DNA from: Spirometra erinaceieuropaei
Taxonomy: Eukaryota > Platyhelminthes > Cestoda > Diphyllobothriidea > Diphyllobothriidae
Reading direction: 5' to 3'
Length of the DNA: 64,000 bases
NCBI GenBank assembly: GCA_902702965.1
Contig: CACRXP010000002.1
Span: forward strand, 4,047,245-4,111,244
Below are positions 33,680-45,234 of the stretch, piece after piece. The notes below the pieces were generated by a model, which worked only from the letters and a program-made list of their open reading frames with translations, did no database searches and was not told where the DNA came from. A program made the translations under genes and the position numbers. How positions within the stretch are numbered: the first letter of the stretch is position 1; each line of letters opens with the position of its first letter.

Positions 33680-34540
33680 AAATGGAAGCTATGGTCTAAG
33701 ACGATGGTTTCGCAACTCTCTATAGCTATCGTGTAGGTGTTGGTTTTGTTTTTTGGCTTTTCATGCGAATGACGGCTGAAGTGCACCCGTACTGTCACTG
33801 TCAACGCCCCGACTGTGTCTACGCCAAGCGCCTCTATATAGATAGGTTCTGATAATCTTAGTCAGTCAGCATGTGGACTGAAGTTCAGACCGACTGCCAC
33901 AGTCGTTATTCGACTATGGAAACCTATGTCAATCTTGATAATAGGAGGGATGGTCTAAGGAGACCATTAAGCAAATATGCTCCCATTGTTTAGGCTGCAT
34001 ACGGACTACTGCTGTCATTCATAATCTGAATACTAGTTGCTGGGAATTGGTAAACCCGGATGCTGTATACTGCTGTTGGTTTAACACTGTCCTTAGGTAA
34101 GCTACCTTTTGGATAAGCTGCATACGGATTACTGCTGTCACTCGTCTGTCATCTAAGTCTCGGTCATGGATGGTGAACTATCGCTCGGTAATTATCCTTT
34201 GCCTCTTTACTCCCCAGACACGCGTGTCATTAAGTTGTCTAGGTCGATTCCTCAAATAGGGATACTTATGGCAATGTTATCAAAAGCGTGGTCGGTCTAT
34301 GGCGATCGTACCACTTCAATCCTAAGGTATGCACAATGAGCCTTTTCCGACTAAGCCGTCGTATATTATTGCTGGATAAGCCGAATAAGGTTTAAAGGGG
34401 GCACTCGTCGACCGTAGTAGCCTCCTGGATGGATGTCAAGCAATCGTGTGGTCTGCAATGTGCGCTCTCTGACTACGCGAAAGGAATGCTAGTATGCATG
34501 AAGGCACATATCGACTTACGTGGTCGCATTTCAACAACGG
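33680..34540 (+). repeat. degenerate satellite of about 122-bp period, left part
   Basis: Diverged tandem units are marked by CGGA(C/T)TACTGCTGTCA at 34002 and 34125 (123 bp apart) and by TGGTCTAAG.CGATGGTTTCGCAACTCTC-like blocks. The stretch 33870-34500 aligns with 45295-45660 in the same order (GACTGAAG.TCAGACCGACTG, TTAAGCAAATATGCT.CCATT, TTGGTAAACCCGGA, ATGGATGGT.AACTATCG). It ends at GGTCGCATTTCAAC, where LINE A begins. Confidence 0.7.
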
Positions 34541-35022
34541 ATATCTGAGCCCAACTGAGCACGACGGAATTATTCTGCGCTCCAACTGGGACAATTTCGA
34601 CTTGGTTACCATTCCACAGTTACAGTCTCTGACATTGACACTGCAACCGTACGTACAGAATTACTTTGTGCATTTTTGGAATATTTTTTCACGCATCAAA
34701 ATTCGCCAAGAACCTGGATTAAGTGCAATTTGTTTATCAGCACGGTCCAACTGACAGCGCAACTGGCTACACAATCGAATCGCGGATATACAGCCTAGAC
34801 AACCGATCGCTCAAAATCCTTCAAGGTCTGCAGTTATTCCAGTCCCACGAGATCTGGAAAGGGCTAAGTCGCTTCTGACTAAATTCAACAAAATTTATCG
34901 GATTTTAAGTATTTTTTCGCTTATTGAGTTTTGAATACTCACTTTAATCCATCATATATAAGCCGACGTATTCGTTATAACATCGAAAGCGAAATTATAC
35001 CTATTATATCACGTCGAAGTTT

Positions 35023-36374
35023 ATGGATTCTCAGCAAGCTAACTGTAGTAGTACGGCCAGCGACGGCACCTCTTTGGAAGAAAAGTCCGGTGAGTTGTCC
35101 TTCGCATCCAGAACCTGTGCTCGCTCTACCTTCGCCTCCAGCCAACGACCAGCAAAGAGTGCAAAAAGCGTAAATACCGCAAAAAGTGTGAGGTACGAAG
35201 ACGAGCCTTGTGGTGGGTGCGCAGATATTCAAATCAAAGTAGAACAACTGGAAAAGGAACTTGCTGATTTAAGGACGCTCGTGAAACAGACCCTAGTCGA
35301 CCAGAACGTGTCCAGTGTTAGAATCCCAAAATCGAAGAGCAAAACGCAAAAAAATATCTCCTCTGGAGGATCTTCAAACACGAGTAGCAACTCAGCAGCC
35401 AAAACCGCAGACGCCGGTAACAGCAGGACAATGAAAACGAAGCCGCCGATAAAGGGAGCCTCGATTCCCACGCACGATGTCTTAGGCGATGTCGCAAAAA
35501 AATTACCTGTCGCGGAAGCCATCTCACGTAAGCCTCTTGCTGTAAGTGATGGGATTTCTGTTCTGCCCGGAGACGATATACCTGGGTCATCCAGTCTACT
35601 GTTGCCATCTTTTTCTGGCAACCACCCCGAGCGCACTACAGAGCACGTATCTGAATGCGAAGACATAAACCCGTGGGTAGAGGGGAAAGGTAAACGCCAT
35701 GACAGGATTCTGAAGTCACAGTCAGCCCTGATGGGTTGCTCGGGACAGTCGGTAGACAGTAAAAATGTGCGTCCAAGCTATGACTCCGTAAATCGTCCTC
35801 GCCCACATGCCGCGCATTCACCGGGAAGACAGAGTAAGGAGGACCATGCTCGCCAACAGTGTCTGTTTATTCAGGGTTTGTTAGAATCGAATGCAGTCAG
35901 ACCTGAAGACCGTGTCTAAGAGGACCTTGTTTCTTTTCATGGCCTGCTAAATCAGTTACTCCCGGCAGACATGGAAATAAAGGTTCTGAAAGCATTCCGG
36001 ATAGGAAAAAGAAGTGAAGACAGGACAGCAGCACAACCACCTCGCCCTCTCAAAATTATGCTGGAGAACAAAGGGCAAATCAAGTTTATCCTCTCTAAAG
36101 AAACCGATCTCAGAAAAACACAAAAACAGGTTTTTTTCAACCGGACTATTCACCAGCGGAATGGTTAAAACGCCGGGAACTTGTCTTGGAGTTAAAATCA
36201 AGACTGAAGGATGGCGAACACAATCTGGCTATCTTCAAGGGGAAGGTAGTTCGGAAATATATGCCGTTTCAGTGGAACCAGCCTGTAATACTACGAACGA
36301 CGACAGCTACTCAGCTAAAACAGACACCTTCGTTGAACCACCTGATCAAGGCGCCAACACAAGTGAGCCCGTAG
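35023..36374 (+). pseudogene. LINE A ORF1 (coiled-coil nucleic-acid-binding protein), two lesions
   Basis: The frame starts MDSQQANCSSTASDGTSLEE. A Ser/Thr-rich head is followed by a short coiled coil (IQIKVEQLEKELADLRTLVK, about residues 69-90) and a Ser/Lys-rich linker. A TAA at 35917-35919 interrupts it, then EDLVSFHGLLNQLLPADMEI and RPLKIMLENKGQIKFILSKE follow, an RRM-like domain typical of CR1/L1-type ORF1 proteins. At the run of seven T at 36130 the frame must shift by -1 to continue FFQPDYSPAEWLKRRELVLE and LKSRLKDGEHNLAIF. The product would package LINE RNA. It starts at the first ATG after the 5' UTR. Confidence 0.7.
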
Positions 36375-39217
36375 CGTCCAGTGACCTGATTGAAACAAGG
36401 CTTGTAAATGGAACCAATCAGGTAACGGAAGTGCCTAGAGAACACGAAGTCCGCGATAACGGAGTAATGCGCACAGCAGTAACAAATGCAACGGGAAATT
36501 CGGCTGGTGCTAAACTGAGGTGCTTGTACACGAACGCCCAAAGCCTCATATCGAAACTAGACGAACTAAAACTTTGCCTTGTTGAGCATTCTCCAGATGT
36601 TTTAGCAGTAACTGAGACCTGGCTGTCCGGGAATATTAGCGATAACGAAGTGGCCTTGCCCGGATACCAAATTTATCGGAGGGACAGGGAACATCGGCAG
36701 GGTGGTGGTATCGTTGTGTATGTGAATGAAGGTCTGGCAGTGTCGGATAACACCACCAAGTTTGCGTGCACTACGGAAGCTATTTGGTTGACCATCAAGG
36801 CTACCGGTTCCCCGTGTCTCGATGTCCTCACTGTCTACCGACCACCTAGGACAGACCGATCCGCCGACAATCAACTATTGGATCAGTTGGATAAATTTTC
36901 CAGTCGACCTAACATCATGATTATGGGTGACTTCAACGCACCAGGAACAAACTGGAATACCCTCCAAGCGTCAGGTCTAAAATCGGCATTCGATTACCGC
37001 CTGTTGAGCAAAACATTAAATGCGTGCCTCACATAACATGTAATGTTCCCAACGAGAACACTTGAAGGACAAAGGGCAAACTGCCTGGATCTGGTCTATA
37101 CGAAAACACCAGACAGCATAGACGAGATCACCTCCATGCCGTCCCTTGGCCGAAGTGACCACGTAGTGCTTATGTGGGATTATTCGTTATTCTCCATTTC
37201 ACATACTCCAGGCCACAAAAGGCGTAATGTTTGGCGGGGCGACTTCAATCAGATGAGGGCAGACTTATCCGGTCTTGACTGGGGCTCATTGTTTACGGGA
37301 AGTGCCAACGATGACTGGGAGCTGTTCAAGAATGTCCTTCTGCAGCTCATCAACAACCACTGCCCACTGACTAGTGTAAGACTGAACAAACGCCCTGGGT
37401 GGCTAAATAGCAACCTCAAGAAAGAAATTAACAGGAAGCACAAATTGTGGAGAAAATACTGCGTCACTAGACAAGCTGAATGCTTCAACACGTACAAGAC
37501 ACAGAGGAACAAACTGAGGAGGCTGATAATGCAGACGCGGAGGGAATTCGAGAAGAACTTGCTACAAAAAGCAACGCAGAACCCAAAATTGCTCTACAGC
37601 TACCTCCGACGAACTACAAGGAACAGGCATCAAATCCCCTTGATAAAGACTACTGATGGCGTTGAGATCGCTGATAGTAGGGATAAAGCTGCGTATTTTT
37701 CACGGTTTTTCTAATCAGTCTACACAAACGAGGCAAGGTTCCTTCCTCCCTCCACAGAAGAACTGCCGACTCCAAGCGTCAGTGATAAACTCTTCTCAGA
37801 AGGCATTGTCCGAAGAGAATTAGAGGCATTGAACGAATCGAAGTCACCAGGACCATACGAGATTCCACCCAAGTTTCTGAAGGAACTTGCGGGTGTGCTT
37901 TCTGTGCCTTTGTCGATGCTCTTTCAAACGTCATTTGACACTGGAACACTTTCTATCGATTGGAAGCTGACGCATATTACTCCGCTACACAAAGGAGGTA
38001 ACAGGGCAGCGACAACAAATTACAGACCCATAAGCTTGACATGCATTCTCTGCAAAGTTATGGAAAGGATCATAAAGTGTGAACTGATGCAATTCCTGGA
38101 AGTTCACAGCCTGCTATCGAACTGCCAACATGGGTTCCGGAAAGGAAGATCCTGCACGACATACTTGCTGCAATCTCTCCAGAGCTGGACCCGAGCTCTC
38201 GACGAGAGGCACGCGGTCCACATAGCCTTCATCGACTTCCAGAAGGCGTTCGACACTGTGCCACACCAAAGGCTCTTACATAAGCTGAAAAAAATAGGGA
38301 TCGGTGACAACTTCCTTAAATGGATCAAAAACTTCCTTGTGGGTCGACATCAGGTTGTGTGCATCGGTCGGGGAAAATCAGTTCCGGCTATGGTCGATAG
38401 TGGTGTCCCCCAGGGTTCAGTACTGGGACCCATTTTGTTCCTTATCTACGTGGACGATGCCGCGAGAGATTTAGACTGTGAAGTAGCAATGTTTGCGGAT
38501 GACAGCGCGCGCAGCACGATTTTGAAAAGATAAATGAAAGTTATATTTTTGGATTCAATTTCTTAAGCTCTTGCACAGTTTTCCAGTGTCGATCTGACAA
38601 AATTTTCTATTTTTTGTCATAAGTCATCTTCGCTTCCTGTCGTGTTTCTGCGATTTGTCATAAAGCAGAAATCTCTTGTCTCAGTTTTTCACCCAACATA
38701 GCCTCAATCCTATCAAGTCTTACCTGCATATACAAAAGGTTTTCCTCGTAAGAATATAAATTAATATTATATTTTAACTGTCTCCACTGACGGCTTTCAT
38801 CGTCAGTTTATTGAGAATTATACTGTTATCTATTTTATCCTACATAGCCTCATTATCCAATTCAGATTTATTCATAGTTCTGTTTTGCCACCTACGAAAT
38901 TGTCATTTGCCCGTTTTTTTTTCAAGTTTGCATTCTGGTATTGAGTAAAACTTGCTTAGTATAAATTGTGCTGTCTGGTCCACCAATATTGGCAGCTTTC
39001 AGAAATCGTTTCATCATACACAGCCTCATCCATATATCCTCGAAGTTTCGGCAGTTATCATCCATATAAATATTTGGACTTAAGCCTTGTATTGCTTTTT
39101 CGACATGAAACCTCAGGCAACCCTTCGTCGAAATCTGAAGGAAACTAAACTGTCTTTGAAACCCATTGTTCATGTGAAAAAATTGATCTAGGGGCGCTTG
39201 ATGATTTTAACAACTTT

Positions 39218-40465
39218 ATGTCTCGTTGCGGATCAATTTTTTCTGTCCTTGGTGCCCTTCTTGACGGAAAGTTGCCAACGCTTACGTCTCAGCAGTGTGA
39301 GAAGCTCATGCCTCTCATTAACCTGGTTGCGACTGAGACTGAAGACAGGCACAAACGAAGTTTCAACTTTATATTAAAAAACGTTCCTAAGAGTAGACAG
39401 CCAATGGATGTCGCCTTTCATTTCCTTTTTTCATGCGGCTTCAACTTTAGGGCCGCGGAAGCTAAAAGGCTTTCATCTAGGAGCAAGAATCCACCAATTC
39501 TTGTCAAACTCTTTTCATCGATAGAAGTGGATTTTATTTTCTCCCATTTGGAGCGCTCGACTCAATATCCCAGGGGAAATAAACTTTTTATTAGTCGAGA
39601 TCAAACTCCACTGCAACGAAAAGTTTCTCCCCCATTACCAAACGTAAAGCCACCCCCGAATTCTACTCAAATGCCTTTTACCTCTAAAGCAGTTTCTCCA
39701 TCTGGTGTCGACCAAATCCCCCCACTATCTACAGCGGCCCCAGTTCCATCTAGCTCTTCGACTGATCACATTATCACAGAGACATTTAAAACTAGCCTCT
39801 TTAAAACTCCCCCACGGAGCAAGGATTGTTCAAATGCGGCTCCCAAATTTATCAGGGAGCTTGATTTTAGCAGAAAGGATGAGCCAGTCCTTGAAGCACA
39901 ACCGGCTCCCAGCACTCAGAATAGTGATTTAGTTAATAAACTTACATCGAATCCACCCCGTTCCCACGCCTGGCCACTCAGGTCTGACCTTGCAGTTAGG
40001 CCAAATAAGCTAGATGAGAGTTCAAGGAGGTCTTTACCTGTTCCTATCCTGAATTCTCAACTTAACGCCACAGTTGTGAAGCCCTCTTACACATCAGACT
40101 GCAAAATGCAAGTATATTCCATTGCTGATAAATTTTCCAATCCCATTGCTAGTCTGACACCCCAAATAATAAAGCCCTTTCCTGATGTTAACTGTTTCCC
40201 GAAACTATTACGTCCGCCACCTAACATAAACTACCCCTCATATTATGCTAGCAATTCCCAAAATCCTATTTTCTTGCCTCCTATTTTTCCAACCCAACAA
40301 AATAGTTTTCCTCTTCCCGGGTCCTCCTCAAATGTTTTTCCACCTAATGCTGCATCTCTAGCTAGTAATTACCCCATAAATTTTAGACCGCAGCAACTTT
40401 GTCCTCCACCAATTGCTTCGTTCCAACAGCTTAATTTTCCAACCCCGGCTCTTCCTTTTTTATAA
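39218..40465 (+). CDS. LINE B ORF1 protein (Pro/Ser-rich, CR1-type)
   Basis: An uninterrupted 415-codon frame. The first 130 residues look folded and contain an RRM-like stretch (RSFNFILKNVPKSRQPMDVA, then VKLFSSIEVDFIFSHLERST and GNKLFISRDQTPLQR), as in ORF1 proteins of CR1-type LINEs. The remainder is a low-complexity Pro/Ser/Asn tail. The frame is open for about 25 codons before the ATG with ETHCSCEKID, so translation could begin upstream at a non-ATG or the start may have mutated. It ends 68 bp before ORF2. Its expected role is binding of the element RNA. It is the only intact retrotransposon ORF in the window. Confidence 0.7.
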   Translation: MSRCGSIFSVLGALLDGKLPTLTSQQCEKLMPLINLVATETEDRHKRSFNFILKNVPKSRQPMDVAFHFLFSCGFNFRAAEAKRLSSRSKNPPILVKLFSSIEVDFIFSHLERSTQYPRGNKLFISRDQTPLQRKVSPPLPNVKPPPNSTQMPFTSKAVSPSGVDQIPPLSTAAPVPSSSSTDHIITETFKTSLFKTPPRSKDCSNAAPKFIRELDFSRKDEPVLEAQPAPSTQNSDLVNKLTSNPPRSHAWPLRSDLAVRPNKLDESSRRSLPVPILNSQLNATVVKPSYTSDCKMQVYSIADKFSNPIASLTPQIIKPFPDVNCFPKLLRPPPNINYPSYYASNSQNPIFLPPIFPTQQNSFPLPGSSSNVFPPNAASLASNYPINFRPQQLCPPPIASFQQLNFPTPALPFL

Positions 40466-40533
40466 GTAGCAATGAGCGGAACCTACATATTAGGAATACG
40501 CTCAGTATTGTCTCTCTCAATGCAAGATCTGTC

Positions 40534-43391
40534 GTGCAAAAGATGGCACACCTAAGAAGTGTAGCTGTTGAGTTTGACACAGACGTATTGTGCATTACAG
40601 AATCTTGGGCCCACTCTCTAATTTCAGACTCGGCACTTAATATAGATAGCCTCAGTTTATACCGCCAGGACCGTGCCGAAAGACGCGACGGTGGGTGCCT
40701 TCGTTACATAAGAGCATCACTTGCACAATCGCCTTATAACTTGAACATTTCCTCCTTCTCTGGAAATTTATGTTTTGCTTCGGTAATCCTTCCGCAAAAT
40801 AGGAAAGCCTTAGTCGGATGTGTATATAATCCTCCTTGTTACTCCGGAAATGAAAGCTTACTCTGTGAACTCTTTGAAAAGACTGCAGCGATCTCTTTCG
40901 ATGTCAAGATCATCGTAGGCGATTTAAATTTGCCAGAAATTGACTGGCACACACATACTTCTCCTCCTAAATTCCAGAAGCTGCTTGACACAATTTACTT
41001 TTCAAACCTGACTCAATTAGTTCACTCTTCGACCAGAAACGATAGTGTTTTAGACTTAATTTTTACTAATGGCACCTTCCCTTTATCTATGGATTTCTAT
41101 CATGACCTCTTTGCAAGTGATCATGCATTAATCCATTGTCGCCTTCCAGTTGCCATTTCCGCAAAGCCAACAGTTCAACGTAGTATTTTTGACTTTTCTA
41201 ATGTTAACAAGGAATTAGTAAATAACTTTACATGCACTCTTGATTGGCACAATATTTTTTCAAATAATGATCTAAATTTTTTCAGCAATTTATTACAATG
41301 CGTAACAGAAGGTCTTCTTGACCTTATTCCTCGGAAGATGTTCAAACCGAGTGCTAGTTCCACTGTTATCCCACACTTTCTTAAAAACAGACTTAAAAAG
41401 TTACCGAAGCAGTTTGAAGATCCTTCTGTGAGCTCATTATCAGTTCATCTAAGAATCGTTGAAATATTTGAACTAGCTTCGAAAATGAGGCTCGAGCGAG
41501 ATAGGCGTAGAGAGTCTTTAGCTATTAATGGCGTGAATGCTTCTAAATCAGTTGCTCAGATCTTCCGTCAGAGATCATCTGCTAATTCCCACCAAGTCAT
41601 TCCGCCCTTGCTTAGTGATAGCGATGCCTTCATTACAGAAGAGTCAGGCAAAGCAGAAATTTTAAATTCGTTCTTTGCCAAACATTTCACCATTGAAACT
41701 GATCCGATCCCTTTAATTCCTTCGTTGTCTGATGCTTCTCTTAGCTTCATTAATTTTTCTCCTGAATGTATTCAAAAACTGATAAGCCATCTTCCTAACT
41801 CTCACTCAGTAGGCACGGACAATATCCCAAAGTCTTTGATAAAACAGCTAAGAGATTTTCCTCCTCTGCTTAGCAAAATCTTTTCAGTATTCCTCGTAAA
41901 TGGCTTCTTCTCTGACTATTGGAAAACTTCTATTATTATTACAGTATTTAAGTCTGGCTGTCGTTCTGACGTACAGAACTATCGAGGTGTCCATAAAACA
42001 CCCTCTCTCGCCAAAATCTTTGAAAAAATTATCGCCGTAAAAATTACCGAATTTTGCATAGCCAATCAAGTTATTAGCCCTTCCCAGCATGGCTTTTTAC
42101 CAGATCACTCTTGTGAAACATGTCATCTGTCGTTTCTCAATCTACTTACCCCTCTTCGTAATGATCACCTATCTGTTGTCGTTATTTATTTTGATCTTAG
42201 TAAAGCCTTTGATAAAGTGCCACATAAAAGACTCTTGATTAAATTGGAAGCTATGGAAATTCGCAGTCCACTAATAGACTTTCAAAGGTCATACCTGTCT
42301 AATCGTAAACAAAAGGTGTTGGTGGGATCTTCACTTTCCAGTGAAAGTAAGCGGTATCCTACAAGGTATCCTACAAGGGATCTTCACTTTCCAGTGAAAG
42401 TAAGCGGTATCCTACAAGGTCCTACAAGGTACCGTTTTAGATCCTCTTTTGTTCTTGCTTTACATAAATGATATTTCAGCAGCAGTTAAACATTCTCAAT
42501 CATTTAATTATGCCGATGAGCTCAAATGTGTATATTCTTTCAAAAACCCTACGAGCCTTCGTTGCCTGGAGCAAATCCATGCTGACTTGCTTGCTCTCAG
42601 CTTGGATCTCAAAATGGCTAATGGAATTCTCTCCGTCTAAATGTCGTTATATGTGTTTTGGACCTGATAGGCTACCCCAACCAGTGGTCTTTCAAGGCAC
42701 ACCTATGACTGAATGTACCACAATCAAGAATTTAGGTTTAAGCTACACCAATAATCTTGATCTCTCGCCGCACGCTGACAGAATTACAGCCAAAGCTGCC
42801 CAGATTTGTGGCTTTATTTCTTACAATTTCTATCTTCCTGAAATTAAATTAAGGCTCTATCGTATGTTTGTACTTCCCATTCTCGAGTATTGTTGCCCAT
42901 TCTTTGGTTTGATGAATGAAGCCAGTCGTTTAAAAATTGAAAATGTCCAAAGACGTTTCTCTAAAAAACTTTTCGATAGGGAAAATCCCAATATCTCCTA
43001 CTCAGATAGATGCCAGCTAATTAACCTAAAATTTTTATGGGTTCGAAGACTAGAAGCGGGCTTCTGTCTCCTCTTTCGCATTAATCATAGTTCAAATTTT
43101 CCTCGGATTTCAACACTTACCCCTAGTAGTCGTCCATACAATCTTCGCAACTCGTCTCTAATTATACCTCCTCCAGCGTCCTCCACCTCTAAGCGCTCCC
43201 TTTTTTTCGCTTCCAGGTATACTTTCCTCTGGAATAACCTTCCAATAAATATAAGATTTTCAGAAAATCTACACACCTTTAAGAGAAGGCTACGCCTTTA
43301 TCTGAATACTGACTCGATTAAACTTTTATTTTCCTCATCCTTCCCAGACAACTTTTTCTATGACACTGAGAAAAGGCCACCGGGAATTTAG
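40534..43391 (+). pseudogene. LINE B ORF2 (endonuclease-reverse transcriptase), two frameshifts and altered active site
   Basis: Endonuclease blocks are LCITESWAHS, KIIVGDLNLPEIDWHTH and FASDHALIHC. RT blocks are SVGTDNIPKSLIKQL, SPSQHGFLPDHSCETCHLSF, IYFDLSKAFDKVPHKRLLIK and SGILQGT. The frame is disturbed at 42327-42430 by a tandem duplication of about 42 bp, continues as LLFLLYINDIS, and the catalytic motif reads YADE instead of YADD (42512-42523). A second shift near 42600 leads into FSPSKCRYMCFG and a C-terminal domain ending in WNNLPINIRFSENLHTFKRR. The product is inactive as written. A start codon upstream of MQKMAHLRS is possible. Confidence 0.8.
42327..42430 (+). repeat. tandem duplication in LINE B ORF2
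   Basis: GATCTTCACTTTCCAGTGAA through GCGGTATCCTACAAGG (about 42 bp) occurs at 42328 and again at 42378, with extra TATCCTACAAGG and TCCTACAAGG remnants between and after. It lies just before the QGT block of RT motif B and breaks the frame. Confidence 0.85.
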
Positions 43392-43498
43392 CATGCCGCC
43401 ATTAAATTTCCGTATCTGTTCACGTTTCCTTCCTTTATGAGTAGTCTCGCTACCTAAGATCCCTCACCAGAAATGTTATTTATTCCAATTTTTCAGTT

Positions 43499-43840
43499 CA
43501 TGCATCGTGCCCTCACAGAATGCGCACCATCGATGCTCTTGGCGGAACCTTCCGTATTCGCCATATACTAGTAGTCTGGTCGCATCTCCCTTACCCCATC
43601 CTCGGTTGGACTCGGATGAATGTAACCGACCGCATCTGGGTTCCTATCGCCTCGAGACTGATTTTCATGGTGCCCTTACAGAATGCGCTCCATCGACGCT
43701 CTTGGCGAAGCCTTCTATATTCGCCATATACTAGTAGTCTGGTCGCATCTCCTTTCCACCATGCTCGGACGGACTCGGTTGAATGAAACCGACCGCATCT
43801 GGGTTCCTATCAGCTCGAGACTGGTTTTCAATTTCGCCAC
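43499..43840 (+). repeat. 163-bp tandem duplication in the LINE B 3' UTR
   Basis: Two units, starting with GAATGCGC(A/T)CCATCGA at 43518 and 43681, run in parallel through GCCATATACTAGTAGTCTGG and CGACCGCATCTGGGTTCCTA. They are roughly 85-90 percent identical by eye. Confidence 0.85.
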
Positions 43841-45234
43841 TTATTTTTCTTATTCAAGGCGATACAGGCCAGTCCTGACCGACCCGCCTACGAACCATTT
43901 TATGAAATCCGTTACACAATGCCATATACAGCTGACATTTATTTCGGCCATGTTGATGTCCGACTATATTCCATTCTATACCGCCACATGCAGCCCAGTC
44001 CTCCCTGCATTTTTCTGATGCTCTTTTTTGAGGTTTTTTTTTCTCCTGTTAAATTACTACAATCATTTTTAAATTTTGCCATGGAGTTTTTTTTCATCCC
44101 TCGTTTTTCATTTTGCATAACGGACTTCTAATCTCAAAAACTATGTATTGCACTTTGTACAGATTTTGCCTACCTCGTCTAAAATTCGCATGCAAATTTA
44201 TTTTACTTGCTTTGATGGGACCCCGACGGGTCTTTAATAAAAATACTTGAATTGAATGAAGATATGGAGTGTAATTCTGGGTCCTGCCGACGAAGACAGA
44301 CTGCAGATGAACCTGAATCGGTTGGAGGAGTGGTCAAACCGTTGGCTCCTGCGGTTCAACGTTGCCAAATGTAGCATACTTCGCCTGGGCAACACAGCCA
44401 GATCCGCCAGCACAAGAGGCTACTTTCTGGGCGGTGCAGCCCCACAAGAGGTCGAAGCCCAAAAGGACCTCGGTGTGCTTACGACGAGTTCCCTAAAACC
44501 ATCCGCCCACTGTTCGAGGGTGGCAAAAACCGCAATGTCTGTACTGTACTCCATCAAGCGTGCGTTTATGGACTTTGACGAAGAAGCTTTCTCTAAGACA
44601 TTCGGAACATTCGTCCAGCCGCATTTAGAGTACGGCATACAAGCCTGGAGGCCGTGGGCTGTTGTGGATCAAAACTGCCTCGAAAGAGTCCAGAGGAGAG
44701 CCACGAAAGTGGTTAGGGGTCAAAGCTCCTTTCCTTATGCAACCCGCCTAGTAAATCTGAACCTCTTTCCTTTGAGTTACAGGCAACTTCGCGGAGATCT
44801 CTTGCAAGCCTTCCGCATTGTAAAGGGGTTGGACTGCAGTCTGGCCTTGGAGGACTTTTTTGAATTTACTACCACGACCAACCTCCGAGGTCACCCTTTA
44901 AAACTGCGCACTCAGCATGCAAGGTTGGATGTACGGAAGTTCTCCTTCTCTGTTCGAGTGGTCAAACCATGGAATGAGCTTCCCGCAGATCTTGTGATGT
45001 CACCATCTATATAAAGTTTTAAGAAGAATCTGGACATATTTATGTTCCGAAATGGCCAAGAGCGATGAGAAGTCGAGCTCACCCCCTGTAACTCCTTCTC
45101 ATTTTGTCCCACCATTATGGGCCTGTTCGAACTATTTCAGCCCAGAACATCTATCTTTACACCGCACATTTTTTACGTTGCAAATAGGGTACTCAAAGGC
45201 CTACGCCTATTTCCCTCAATAAACTGAACTGAAC

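Larger units (their letters stand above)
38504..44255 (+). mobile_element. LINE B (CR1-like), 5.75 kb, inserted in LINE A
   Basis: The insertion begins directly after GATGAC of the LINE A FADD codons and ends in AATAAAAATACTTGAATTGA just before LINE A resumes. It has a 0.7-kb AT-rich 5' UTR, ORF1 (39218-40465), ORF2 (40534-43391) and a 0.86-kb 3' UTR with a tandem duplication. The 3' terminal 40 bp recur alone at 26865-26920, and other truncated copies of the family lie at 29600-31625 and 46600-47180. It is the youngest layer of this nest. Confidence 0.8.
36508..45068 (+). pseudogene. LINE A ORF2 (endonuclease-reverse transcriptase), split and with in-frame stops
   Basis: The apurinic-type endonuclease shows YTNAQSL, VTETWLSG, IMIMGDFNAPGTNW and LGRSDHVV (catalytic N, E, D, H present). 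The linker WLNSNLKKEINRKHKLWRKY follows. RT blocks are LTCILCKVMERII, CQHGFRKGRSCTTYLLQSLQ, AFIDFQKAFDTVPHQRLLHK, DSGVPQGSVLGPILFLIYVD and MFADD at 38490-38503. LINE B intervenes; reading resumes at 44256 with MKIWSVILGPADEDRLQMNL, NRWLLRFNVAKCSILRLG and the CR1-type C-terminus (LERVQRRATKVVRG, WNELPADLV). Stops are TAA at 37034, 37712 and 45012; the natural stop is TGA near 45066. An open reading frame in this frame reaches back to 36014, overlapping ORF1. All catalytic residues are intact. Confidence 0.8.
34541..45234 (+). mobile_element. LINE A (CR1-like), about 4.95 kb, split by LINE B
   Basis: Two segments, 34541-38503 and 44256-45234, make one CR1-like element. The 5' UTR runs to 35022, then come ORF1, ORF2 and a 3' end with AATAAACTGAACTGAAC, a CR1-type short tandem tail. 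The right flank GGAAGCATATCGCGTGGTCT resumes the satellite unit broken at 34540, so the element sits inside the satellite. AACGGA at both edges is a possible target duplication. The two halves of ORF2 rejoin in frame exactly at the FADD motif. Confidence 0.8.

Noticed and set aside
35229..35666. 145-codon minus strand open frame
   Set aside because: Antisense to LINE A ORF1, with no independent support.
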